Made by a program: the position numbers and the translations under genes. Below the pieces are notes generated by a model. The model ran no database searches. It was given only the letters and a program-made list of their open reading frames with translations, and was not told the origin of the DNA. DNA of 64,000 nt from Beroe ovata. Its lineage: Eukaryota > Ctenophora > Nuda > Beroida > Beroidae. Shown here piece after piece: positions 32,935 through 45,500 of this stretch. The stretch covers positions 189,298-253,297 of the forward strand of contig CAMPET010000092.1 of NCBI GenBank assembly GCA_946803715.1. Reading direction: 5' to 3'. Position 1 is the stretch's first letter. Each line of letters starts with the position of its first letter.

Positions 32935-33963
32935 TCACGATTTTTGATTGAGGCACCATCTTGACAGGAGTTTATGTGCAGTCGCGAATGAGGGAGGCAC
33001 TTGAAGGTATGTTCCATCATCTAACTTATGCATATCCCTATGATTGTTTGCATTTTTAAGAGCTTTTTTGATGTCATCTCTATGGAACCATCTGGCATCT
33101 GATATTTCATCACTACAAATAGGAATTTCTTTATTTTTGATAAAGGCTTCACATCCCAACATAAGCTCAGGGCTATAGTTCCGTCTGAATCCTCCCCAGA
33201 AATCCGATTTAATGTATGAAACATTCAAAACATTTAATTTCATACCAACTTCTTCATAAACCTCCCTGACCACTGCTTCTTCCATTGTCTCACCAACATC
33301 AATGAAACCAGCTAATGCACTATACATATGAGAAGGGAAGTTTGTATTATGACCAAGAAGACAATGATTGCCACAAATCACAAGCATTATCACTACTGGA
33401 TTGTATCTTGGAAAATATGTCATTTCACAGTTAATACATCTACAAGACCGACCAGATGCATGATACAGAAGCTTGGAACAACACTTGCTACAAAACGCAT
33501 TATCAACTTGCCATTGAATTAGATTGAGACACATTGTCGCTAAATTCAAATGCTCCGGACAAAGAGAAAATAATGCAGGCCTAGGTTCAATTAGGAGATC
33601 ACCATTATCTTTCATTTCATTGATATCTTTTACAGAGACTCCAAAAATTGCAGACTTTTGTGATGCTGATAAAAGCACAGAATGCAGGATATTTTCTGTC
33701 TTTAAGGAAGCAAAGCTTTTTAATGAAAGTGTACATTTCTCTTGTTTAAGTCCTTTAACCAGATACTTTCTATCATGCAAGATTAAGCATTGAGAAGCTG
33801 AAATATACTCTTCGCACAACTTTTGATCATTTTTTAGCCTTTCAAGCAGCCAAGGATCTTTAATAGATTGCCAAGATGATGCAGACTGCTTTGATTGAGA
33901 TATGGAGACAATACACCTTAGATGCCTCAATAGCAATGTCATTGAATTCCTTGAAATAATCAT
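32935..33963 (-). CDS. NudC-like Nudix NAD(H) pyrophosphatase with atypical signature
   Basis: NudC/NUDT12/NUDT13 enzymes hydrolyse NADH or NAD caps. The 342-residue frame is one exon. The N-terminus (first ~30 residues) is rich in Arg and Ser with no acidic residue and could target mitochondria. A zinc ribbon is formed by Cys158/161 and Cys176/179 and followed by YFPRYNPVVIML. The Nudix box is intact, starting at Gly219 with Glu225 and RE-X2-EE at 233-238. The family marker SQPWPFP, expected about 15 residues after the box, is replaced by SDFWGGF (253-259). The fold continues with LMLGCEAF, SDEISDARWF and a closing IAH-like AHKLL. Length and order fit NUDT13 best. The changed marker makes its substrate uncertain. 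Confidence 0.85.
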   Translation of the reverse strand: MIISRNSMTLLLRHLRCIVSISQSKQSASSWQSIKDPWLLERLKNDQKLCEEYISASQCLILHDRKYLVKGLKQEKCTLSLKSFASLKTENILHSVLLSASQKSAIFGVSVKDINEMKDNGDLLIEPRPALFSLCPEHLNLATMCLNLIQWQVDNAFCSKCCSKLLYHASGRSCRCINCEMTYFPRYNPVVIMLVICGNHCLLGHNTNFPSHMYSALAGFIDVGETMEEAVVREVYEEVGMKLNVLNVSYIKSDFWGGFRRNYSPELMLGCEAFIKNKEIPICSDEISDARWFHRDDIKKALKNANNHRDMHKLDDGTYLQVPPSFATAHKLLSRWCLNQKS

Positions 33964-36574
33964 GAAAAGAGTATTGCACTATTTCAATTATGCAGGCTTC
34001 CTTAGCTTAATGATTGAATTTCTTTATCAGAGAAACAAAAGAGAGATTTCATTCATTTCATTTAATTTTCATACATCTGTGATCTAAATGATCGCTGATA
34101 AGAAAAAAAAACTGTATCACAAAGCTGGTGAGAACATTGTTCACTAATTGCAATTCCTCATCTTTTTCACAACTCAGAATCCCTGCAGCAATAACAGGAT
34201 TTAATTTTGATTATCAATTATGATCCTACTTAGATGAGAATCATTCATTATTGCATGGAACATTCACAAGGTTTTGAAGTTAAAATCTTTGAAATGATTC
34301 AATTATGTTGTCATGATGCGCACAAAGTAACAAAATGTGTCATAATTATGCGCCTACTGTTTTCACGCCCCTTCATCAGTCCATCGTATTATAAAGCCCT
34401 CGCAAATGCCAAATAGTAATTGTAGATGTTTATTGTGTTTCTGTAATAAAAACTTGTCAATTGGTACTGTACATATTGCGCGGCGCGCCTATCACTCTAT
34501 CAGTTTAAGTTAAATAATTATACACTTGCGGCGCGCAAGCCTTCATCGAAGGCCGAAATGTATCGTTATTATACACGACGTTATGGATTAAATAGGCTAA
34601 GCTTAAGCCGCGCCACTTATACGCCATACGGAATTTGGCCGGAACACTGTTCCGGCCGCGCTGCGTGACCCAAATACTCCGCGCGCGCTGCGCGTCTCCG
34701 TCCTTTTTACGACTTTTCAGTTCACTGAGTATACTCAGTGCGCAACGTGTGCACACCGGAAGACGCAAATTATGTATTTTCGATTTTGTATGTAAATATT
34801 CACGAAGAAATGCAGAACTTTCAATTCAATTAGTAACTTTGTGAAATTTCGACACCTGATCTATTGATCTAGCTGCTCTCTACAGCAACTGCAACAGAAA
34901 TTGAAATTCAGCATAAAGCAATAAAGCATGGATGTGCAATATCAATTAATCTGGAAATGGCATGTACAATTTTAGCAGTCATACATAGGATTACAAAGTG
35001 CACATCATCATCAAAATTCAAGCTGATCAAATGATTATTATCATAGGTAATGGGTAGTGAGTACCAGTATCATGCTGATCATAGTTTGTCATTTCATTGC
35101 AACTTCTCTAATCTAAGAGGTTGCAGTATGTCAATAGAATGATGCCAGCACTGGCTGCCTAATATATGGTGCTAAATTCATGTCAATTACTTAGTTGAAA
35201 TTATTTGGTTGAAACGTTTCAAATTTCAATACTGATGATCAAGGATCATTACATCTATTGAGCATGGAATCACGCACAAACACACGCACCATTGGTGCGT
35301 GCGGGAATATGACAACAGCAAGACATACTTTCGGCCAGAGTGATACCTAAGCTTTGTTATACTACTCAAGTGTACGCTTCGAAATCAAAGGAGAGAACTC
35401 AGAGATGAACATGCTTCCATCCGTCAGTATGACTATGTGCATTAGGCAAACCTTTTGACATTTAACTCTCACTTATGATGATGAAAATCTACAAAGTATA
35501 AATACAATGGCCTACAATACCCCTAAATGGAAGAGATATACTATTAAAAACGTTGAAANTACTATTTGTGCCCAAATTTCTTTTCATTATCGACCAAAAC
35601 ATAGAAAAATGGGGTGGTGTCGAACAATTTTGTCAAAAAACAGTTAGTATAATTGGATTATATGTGAGTAACTGTAATTTGGGGTGGGTGGTGTCCCTGG
35701 AACATGGCGAAATACAGTTTATCACCATGTTGTCTGTACACTTACTCATTGGTGCCCCCCGTCCTCAGTAATCTTTTAACACCACTTTTTTCTTGACGTC
35801 ATTTTTGTCTGGCACACTTTCACTCTTTACAATTGGCATCACTTTTGCTTGACGCCACTCCTCCTGGCATCACTCTCTCACAAGCCCAACCCTGGCTGTA
35901 CCCGATCTGGATGGGAGCCAAGTCCCGTGACTCCCAAGTTCTGAGAGTACTGCAGTGTAAAGTACTTCCATTGAACTTGGTGGAGCTATCTATGACACCA
36001 TTTCGCCTGACATCACTCTCTCTTGGCACTTGTCCACATGTTCTTGACACTACAGTCCTGGACACAAATCTTCTCGACACAGTTTTCCACCTCTCCAGAC
36101 ATAACTCTTCTTGAGACAGTTTCCTTTGGCATGTACTTTCCATGACAATGAAATTTCTGACTATGGTCGTAGTTAACCTCATTTTCGGTCTTCTGCTCAC
36201 TTGCCTATTTATTTTTCATGCTCTGTGTGGGCATGTATCAAAAAATACGAAGAAAATTGTGAACGTTTATTTTGATTGTAAATTCCTGTCGTATTCACTA
36301 TTCAATGTTTGTCACGCCCCATCAATGGCAGATGGGTTTTCATTATAATTTGAGAGAAGGGATTGAATATCCATATACCTGCTATTATGTTTTTTCGTGA
36401 AAAGTTCCGGAATATACTTTGCCTGGAAGAACCTATTTATGAAATGAGATGAGAGTAGTAAAGCTCTCAAATGTACAGTATTCTCTGTACTCGACACAGT
36501 AGATGCCCCTTAAATATGACTGATGTTTTTTTCTGTTTTAGGGTTATGTTAGGAATGGATGATGCCCCTCTGCA
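33964..36574. other. AT-rich intergenic region between the Nudix and LRR-thrombospondin genes
   Basis: No coding exon is supported. A copy of the GC-rich foldback family lies at about 34480-34760. A run of degenerate ~20-bp units related to CTTGACACCACTTTT occupies 35760-36140. A single N is at 35560. At 36531-36541 TTCTGTTTTAG reads as an acceptor, so the next gene has a spliced 5' UTR. A small upstream frame starts at 36545. Confidence 0.5.
34480..34760. repeat. Copy of the GC-rich foldback family
   Basis: It shares CTTCATCGAAGGCCGAAA, CTGCGTGACCCAAATACTCC, ACGACTTTTCAGTTCACTGA and CAACGTGTGCACA with the cluster at 24280-24870, in the same order. CGCG-rich composition contrasts sharply with the AT-rich surroundings. 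Confidence 0.8.
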
Positions 36575-36577
36575 ATG
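36545..36577 (+). promoter_or_regulatory. Upstream ORF whose stop overlaps the main start
   Basis: In the 5' leader after the acceptor at 36541, ATG at 36545 opens an 11-codon frame (Met-Leu-Gly-Met-Asp-Asp and so on). Its TGA overlaps the main initiator as ATGA at 36575. Such overlap generally lowers initiation at the main start or makes it depend on reinitiation or leaky scanning. A second ATG in the same frame exists at 36554. Confidence 0.5.
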
Positions 36578-39500
36578 ATCTTGCTTCTTCCAATCATTTT
36601 TGCACTTTCACATGGGCAGAGAATATATACCTTTTCAGATATATTGGCATACAATGGGGGAATTCTAAGCCAATTCGAAACCTTTTATGACAGAACTAAG
36701 TTCAATGGGTTCTGGCATGTAAATGAACAATATGGAACAAAAGATCAACAGAAGGTCAGCCGAAATTGCCCAGAAGGATGTGATTGCACTTTGGAAATTC
36801 TGAGTTGCCCCCAATTTTCATCAGGTTCTTCAAAACTATTGCTGCATGAACAAAATTTTCAGAAAATAAGCAATACTTCCTTCCCGAGATTGATCTATCC
36901 ATCAGTAACTGAAATATCTATAATCTCCTGCACGGATTTGTTGATTATTGAAACATATGTGCTTGAAAAGTTTCCTAACATTGAGAATCTTGTTATTATA
37001 AATACTCAATTGGAAGCCATACCTGATATCCAAGAAGAGTTTTCATCATTGATCAATATTGATCTGCATGAAAACAATATCAAGAGGATCAATAGTATGC
37101 AGTTCAAGGATTTTCCAAGTTTAATGTACCTGAACCTGGCTATGAATAACATTGAATTTATTGCAGACGATGCATTTTCAGGGGCACCATTGAACTTAGT
37201 TTCATTTGCATATAATAAAATGACATATGCACCAAATTGCTTTCAATCAGTGAAGGGCACTTTAGAATATGTTGGACTTGAAGGCAATAACATTGATATC
37301 ATTGGTTCAGAACCTTTATCAAACTTAGATACATTGAAACATTTGAACATAAGTAACAACCCAATAATACATGTGGAGCATATGGCATTTCTTGGTTGTC
37401 CTCTACTCAACTTCATTGAACTTCATTCTTCAAGTCTTCAAAGCATTGAAGAGTTCTGTTTTCATGATATACCCAATCTTGTATATATAAGTTTATTCAG
37501 AACTCAAACACTGATATCAGTTCTTGGGAATGCCTTTTCAGATCTCCCTGCACTAAAAATTGTTGAAATGCAATTCTGCAATTTGCAATTTCTAGATTTC
37601 AGATCTTTTGACAATACTCCTGATCTTGAATATCTGCTATTAAATGAGAATGAACTCAGATCATTTCCTCACATGCTCTTTGCCGAAGAAATGTTCAGCA
37701 ATCTCAAAGTTCTTGAATTGTCTAATAATAAGATCAAAAACATTTCAAAGATATCTGAAGATTTCATACTGCCTGGCAACCAGATTCTCACAAATAATTT
37801 TGGAGTCTCATTCTCCCTTAATACAAGTGCACTGTCTTTACCTGCTCTTGAATTCCTCAATCTATCTGGAAATCGTTTAAAGAGTTTACCAGCAAAATTT
37901 TTCACTGCATTTGCAAGCCTCCAGCATATCTATCTCAGCAACAATCTCCTAAATGATGAACTGATTCATCCAGATTCATTCACAGAGTCTTCAACAACAA
38001 TCAGGTTCCTATACCTGAATAATAATAAGATAAAATCAGTACCCAGTGCTCTGTATCGGATGCCAAATCTTGTTACATTGGATATCAGTGACAATTTGTT
38101 GACCTATCTGGAAAGTGGCACTTTTACAAGCCTCGCCAACCTTGCCAATTTATACATAGCGAACAACCATATTCTGAGAATAGAAAATGATGTTTTTCCA
38201 AATTCATTGACAGAGCTTGATCTCGGTTACAACGAATTCAACTTTCTAGATGAAAGCCAGTTCAATAGTTTAACCAACCTTATCACATTGAGTTTGAATA
38301 ATAATGAAATAACATATCTACCTGATTCTGTATTTGCCAACAATCATGCATTGGTTGATATCAATTTGAACAATAATCAGATTGGGTGGATAAAACGTGT
38401 TGTATTTGAAAACACGCCACTGACAGGCAGTATACAGATATCAAATAACCAAATCAGAACAATCGAACATGGAACATTTCAGGGAAAAGACTTTGCAATG
38501 TTTTCTGCATCAAACAATTACCTTGCCTCACTGCCTGACGATTGTATGTTCTGTGACCTCACAAGAAATCAGGTGAACATTTATCTCCAGGGAAATCTGT
38601 TAGAAAGCCTTCACCAGAATATGTTCAAGAGCATAAGACCACACACAATCAATTTATCCAATAACAAGATAACGACAGTCATGTCCAATGCATTCAATGG
38701 AATTGAGTTAACCTTCACAATTGATTTAACTTCAAACCCACTGTCAAATTTGGAAAGGCATAGTTTTAGTCATATTACAAGTCTGTCAATCTATTCAATG
38801 ATAGACTTCTCCAATAATCAGCTGTTGAATACCATCAACTCCCAGACATTCAATGATGTTGAAGTATACAAACTAAATTTTGAATCAAATAGAATATTGA
38901 GAGTTGAAAGGGAAGCATTTAACGATGTTAACATCCTGAATTCATTAGTCCTATCCCGTGTTGAACTCTCATTTGTTGCGAAGCATGCGATTGTTGGTTA
39001 TGTCAAGCGAATCTACCTTCAGAACAACAAAATTAAGAGGCTCACTCAAGGGGCTTTCGAACTGACGTCTTGCCAAGATATTGATCTGAGCAACAATGAA
39101 ATAGAGTACATTGACAGGATTTCTTTGCCAGGATGTACAGAAACAGTAAACTTGAATCACAATTTCATTCCAAAGATTATCAAGGATATCATTGCTGCTG
39201 GTGGAACTTCCAAAATAACATTTCAAGACAATCTTATTACAGAACTTGAAGAAGGATCCTTCGATATTCTCAAAGACAGCCTGAAAGAACTTGATTTAAG
39301 CTATAACAATCTACCACACTTCCCTGAAGGTCTCATCGATGAATTCAGTCAGTTGCAGTTTTTGTATTTGTCGGGTAACAGCATCAGAACGCTTGAAATG
39401 CAAAATGGTTTAACAGATTTGGTTTATTTCTATTCAGACACGAACAATGGCCGATTGCAATATTTCAATAAAGAAATCTTCGAATCGCTTGCCATTGAAG

Positions 39501-42500
39501 AAAAAGAAGCTGTGCTGGTGATCACTATTTCAGATGATAACCCATTGCCCTGTGCCTGTTCTAACTTAGAAGCATTTACAATGGTCTCTGAAATGAAAGA
39601 ACTTCATTTCCTTGACAAGAATTACTGTGTTCATGAGGGAGAAAAAATATTCTTCCAACATCCATCAAGTAACTATTTCTTGACTACCAATACCAAGGTA
39701 TTATGTGAACCAATTATCACATCATTCACCAGGAAAACTTTATCCTGGTTGGATGATATCCCGAAAAACGAACAGCTGGAGCTTTCATGGACGCTACATC
39801 CTACCATGGCTATCTGGAACAAAGACAAGAAGTTCTGCTGCTCGGGGGAAGTGTCCATTAACTGTCTCAATGTAATGGAATTCACCGTGGAATGCTACAA
39901 CGACCATGATAACTCACTCATTGCTGATAAGACAATTTCCATCTCTGGTTTAGAAGTTTGTGGTTTTGTATTCGAGACCACAATATCCATCTCCTACATA
40001 GAGTATTCCATTGCTTGCAGTGTTTTAGTTAAAACGCCCACAAGAACCAGCCCAAAGTCACCGTTCAAAGTGACTTTCCCTGAACGGAAGGCTTCACTAT
40101 CACCAAGTTGCCAGTACCAGGATTTCCGACTTATTACAACATACTTTGATTTCAATAATGATGCATACGACTTTCAAAATTACGGCGACGATGATATCAT
40201 TTCAGGAGTCTCGTATGAAAATCATTTCTTCGGTCCATTTCTCTACAAAGAAAACACCCATGATTCATTGTCGACATGGTTCACATTGAACAGTGACGTA
40301 TCATCAATTACACAGAGTAAGATATGCATTGACAAGACGGGTAGATTAAGTTACAAGTGGTTTGCAAGGAACTGGTACCCCTTGGACAACTACGTTGAAG
40401 ACAGTTTACTTGATCGTGACAAGGATTTTATACCCCATAACTTGTACTTCTCTGCACGGATGTCATTTAATCTAGTGAGAGGCTCGGTGGCACAGAAGAT
40501 ACGGATTGGTGGTCCAGACGACATCTGGATTTTCATTGCTGGCGTTCAGGTGCTTGAACTCCTGGCCGATGGTGATGATAATGCTCCACTGCCCTGTGCT
40601 AAACTAACCATCTCGGATTCCGGTATAGAGGTTCTTTACGGCACTCTGAATTTCGATCAAGAGCTGCCGAAAAGCTACGTTCAACGATGCGTAACCTCAG
40701 GTGAAAGTGACAATGTCATTGGTCCAGCTCTGGTCACTGACCACTCGTATCCTGTTGATATATTCGTAGCTCAGCGACGGTCACTGTCGTCTTCCTTCTA
40801 TTTGGAAATGCAGGAAATTCCTTATGAAGTTTCATCACCCCCACGATACCACTATGATGTATCCGAGACAAAGTTACCAGGTGGTCTCATCGCAAATATT
40901 GACATTTCGGACTACCAGGAAGTATTCGGTCCTTATTCTATTCAGCTGAACACAAACACCGACTTTGGTTACATCGCTGAGAACACATTCTCGATTGTTG
41001 CAGACGGCTCTGAACACGATCCTAATGTTGTCGGAAGGGAGGGCTCGCCAGATTTCTACGATTGCTCAAATGTCGAATCTGTACCTGATCCTCTGGATTT
41101 GTCTAGCTACATTCTCCTCGGGGAAAACACACAAAGCTTCTTTCTCATTCTTCGGACAGCCCTCGATTTCGACACATTGGGTGATGCGGCTAGGGAGATA
41201 TTGTTCACAATCAAAGTAACCATCTACCAGTTTGGACATTCATACAAATTCGATAACGCAATTCTTGCCTCAATCAGGGACTCCAATGACAACTGCCCTG
41301 TGTTTACAGATGGTATTTCACAGTCATATGAATCTGATTATGCTCTATCAGTCCATGGGAAAGAGCTGCTAGTGTCTGATGCAGATAGTGGAGACAACAG
41401 TGTCATCGAGTTCTTCATCAGCGAAATCACGAGACCTGAGAATGAGACATTCTACCTGTCTCACGTTGACTACTACCTATACGAGAGTGTTTTCCTGACA
41501 TATGTCGTTCAAATCGATGCTATCGACAGAGGCACACAGAGATATGGCTCTTCTGCCGAAATAACAGTAAGCATCAGCAGTAGCTGTATCAGAAACATGC
41601 AGTTTGTCGTGGATAGAGACACTGGAATATTCCATGTCACGGCTCCAGGATGGATGGTCTCCGCATTCAATCCCCTGTACTGTGAGTCCTGCACTGTGGG
41701 GTACAGATGCCCTGGTGATGGGCTGAGAATACAATGTACATCCTGTACTCAGGAGTATGAGGACGGTCTCCTCTCTCTACCGGATGGTGTCCCGGTCACA
41801 GTGGACGGTTGTGCTTATCGTAGTTCCGCTGAGTTCAGCTTTGGGGGCTCGTCTCAATGTCAGGATTGCAAGCCTGGGTGGATTTGCAAAGATGGTATCG
41901 GCAATCCTGTGTTAGAGAAAATGAAATATGTGGACATGTGTACAAACACTACTTGTGATGGGATATTGCTAGACTGTGAGCCAGGGCATTCATGTTTAGC
42001 CGGTGTTACTGAAATATGTGACATTGGCACATACAACAATGGCAACTTTGAGACATGTCAGCTGTGTGATGCGGGCAGGTACAGCACACACCCAGGAGCT
42101 GAAACCTGTGCCTGCTGCCCTGCGGGCACAGAGTCAAGTCACGGCAAGGACAAGTGTCAGTACTGCTCATGGACTGACATATCCACAGAGTGTGGCATGT
42201 GTAAGTCATGTACTGACAGTGTGGAGTGCCCATGTCTTGGTACCGAGCACGGGTGTTTTGTGGGGCAGCCCTGTGTCAACATGCCTGGGGGAGGGAACAT
42301 TTGTCTGGATTGTCCAGATGGGTCGGAGGCGGTGAGTGGATCGTGTTCTGATATTGATGAGTGTGAGAGATACAATCCCTGCTTTGCTGGAGTGACTTGT
42401 ACTAACATGGTAAGTGGAAACATCACTCAAAACTGCACGGTTTAAGTGCGGTCTCTGCTTAAACGATTGTTAATTTCAATTATCTTCTAATCAAAACCCT

Positions 42501-45500
42501 GATCAGACATATTGAATCAGTATGGATCTAATATTCTTTATCAATCCTCTAATTGTCCCAGGTCCCTGGGTTCAAATGCGGTCCCTGTCCAGTAGGATAC
42601 ACGGGCTCCAGTCCCCAGGGTGTCGGCGAGACTGAGACCCAACAGTGTGAGGATGTAAACGAGTGTGAAACTGACAATGGGGGTTGTGACCGCAACGCAG
42701 AGTGTGTCAACGTACCAGGGTCCAAAATGTAGGACAATTTTCAACATCACTTTTTGTAACTAATTTTCTCGCTTTTATAAACGTTGTGAACACTTTTAGT
42801 AGGTATTCTAATGGTTGGACTTTTTGCGGTCTATTTGATCCTTATCTCAGCTGTGGCCTGTGTGGCCCTGGGTTGATAGGGACTGGTGACACTGAGTGTA
42901 CAAGTGGTGATTTCTGTGCTTTGGGAATTCATCTGTGTCACACAAACGCAGATTGCGCATACGCTGGTATGTCTGTTATATTATACAAACTACTCTCTAT
43001 ATTCGAGCAACTACTGGTACGTCGGAAAAAAAGATCCCAGTACTTCTGAGACATATTCTGTTTGTGTGCTATGATAACATTATCATGGTCTCAGGACCCG
43101 GTGTTTATACATGCTCCTGTCGTCCTGGGTACGCTGGCGATGGACAAAACTGTGCTATCGACACTGACATGGACGGATATCCAGACTCCAATGTCAACTG
43201 TTACACTGATACGTGCAACACTGACAATTGCCCCTTCATACCAAACTCAGATCAGGTATCGTATGACAAACACTGCCAACGGACAGTCTGTCGCCTATAA
43301 TTATTGACTGGTTTGTCGCAGTAGACCATGTTTAGTAGAAATACAATTTTGCGTCTCAATTGGTTATGCACCACTGAACAAAATATGCATCATTATATTT
43401 CTTCCTATCACTAGTAAAAATGTGTAAACAAAAACTCCTGTTTCTTGCTACGGTTGTGTTCCCTAGGCCGATACCGATGGTGATAACGTTGGTGACGTGT
43501 GTGACGATGACATTGACGGCGACACTATAGTAAACCAATACGACCCATGTCCGAACGATGCACACACCGACACCGCTGATTATACACTTGATACAGATGG
43601 TGACGGTGTGCCCGATGTGTGTGATAACTGTGTCGAGGTGGACAATACATTCCAGCAGGATTCAGACGGGGACGGGGTTGGGGATCACTGCCAGTGTCTA
43701 GGTAATGTGCGGACAGAGTGTGTTTTATGTGCCCGGTGAGCATGAGCATATCATTCTATTTATATAGGAATTGTCAATTGTGAACATCCTGTTATCCTGT
43801 GAGCGTGTGAAATTGCGACAATAAACCTGACTCGGAGACTCTGGTTGTTGCTATCAGGTGCTATCAGGTGCAATCAGGTGCTATCAGGTGCTATCAGGTG
43901 CTATCAGGTACAAGTTATCAGGAAGTAATACCGAAGCTGTTGTTATCAGGTGTTGATATTTCAGGAAGTGACTGTTTCACGGAGTCAGGGTGTTCTGGTG
44001 ACGATTCTGACGGCGACGGTATTCCTGACCCGTGTGATAACTGTCCCGACGTGCCAAACTCTCAGCAGAGTGACGTGGACAGTGACGGGATCGGGGACGG
44101 GTTAGTCCCCCCTCCCCAATTGTCCAATTTAACAAAATTCTACTATACTCTTCAAATTCTACTATTCAAATTTCCACCTTTGACCGAATTTCAGTCTTCC
44201 CTGTAGCTCTGAAAAGGCAAATTTTACTAATTACATTATAACTACCTATAACTGACCTGCACAAGATTCTAACCTTACAGATGTGATGTTGACACTGATG
44301 GTGACAGTGTATTCAACACTGCTGACAACTGCCCACTTGTGTCAAACGAGGATCAGGCTGATGAAGATGGGGACGGAGTGGGTGATTTGTGTGATGACTC
44401 GACACACTGGCCCAACCCGGTGAGTGTGACTTGTGAAGAGAGAGAGGGGTATTGTACTCGGTACTAATCATTTGTAACATCACGTCAGTGACATTTGTTA
44501 AAACAGTAACTTCTTTGTCATAATCCACTATATCAGAACCTTTATCTCTTCTCCAAAATACTACTGTACCTACATGAGTGAACCACAGTACACGAGTACA
44601 GTGTACAAAGCCCCCGTGTCAATGTAGCTCTATGTTGACAAGCAATGATTATGCAATGCTATTACTGTGAATTGTGGTTACCATAGCAACTTATTACTAC
44701 CCTCTATTGATATGAGCAGCGCTCTCCCTTTATCCCTCCTCTTGGTTACAGAGAGGGGCTAATCAGACTTGTTCAATGATTTACGTATTCACATTGATCA
44801 GTCCTAATTTTAACCCTGTCTGTCTCATCCATGTTCACCAGTTTCGTCTACCAATAGGCAGAAGTTTTGGTGCCTCATTTTCTGGTCTGAGCATCTACAA
44901 AACACGGAAATGTTAAACACTGGCAAACTGCCAACTAAAATCTCCCATATAAAAGCGGTTATAGGTTTAACCTATAGGTACAAAATGTAATCATCGTTTA
45001 ACCAAGTAAAACAGCTGGTACCATAAGTTTACTCATGAGAAATATTCACTGAAGTATGAGCAGTCTCAAATCCGTCACAAGTCATGGTTGATAATGGAAA
45101 CCAGTGTAAGAGATTAGGTATCCACGAAATAAAAGCGTGAAAGCAGGCTCCACATTAACATGCTATGTGACTGCAGGTTTCACTGAAACCTTATCACGTT
45201 GTGTGTGTTATCATGTCCACAGGTCAATGACAGGGATAGTGATGGGGATGGTGTGAGGGATCAGGATGACTGTTGCCCTGGTAATCCAGCACTAGCATCC
45301 TGTAACTTCATACAACACTCAATCCACGGTCTAGCTGAAGGGTAAGTTACCAGGGCATGCAATATTCATAGGCAGGCTGTTTTGAGAGCTTACACCATGT
45401 CCACCTCAAGCCACTTCAACCTCTCTATTAAGAGTTGCTATACCCCCAGTTTGAATAATGGTGTATGGGTTGTGAGTGATGATGGTCGTACTGTAGAGCA

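Noticed and set aside
37669-42430. Many 60-90 codon antisense frames under the giant exon
   Set aside because: They are shadows of the LRR to EGF coding sequence, with no domains of their own.
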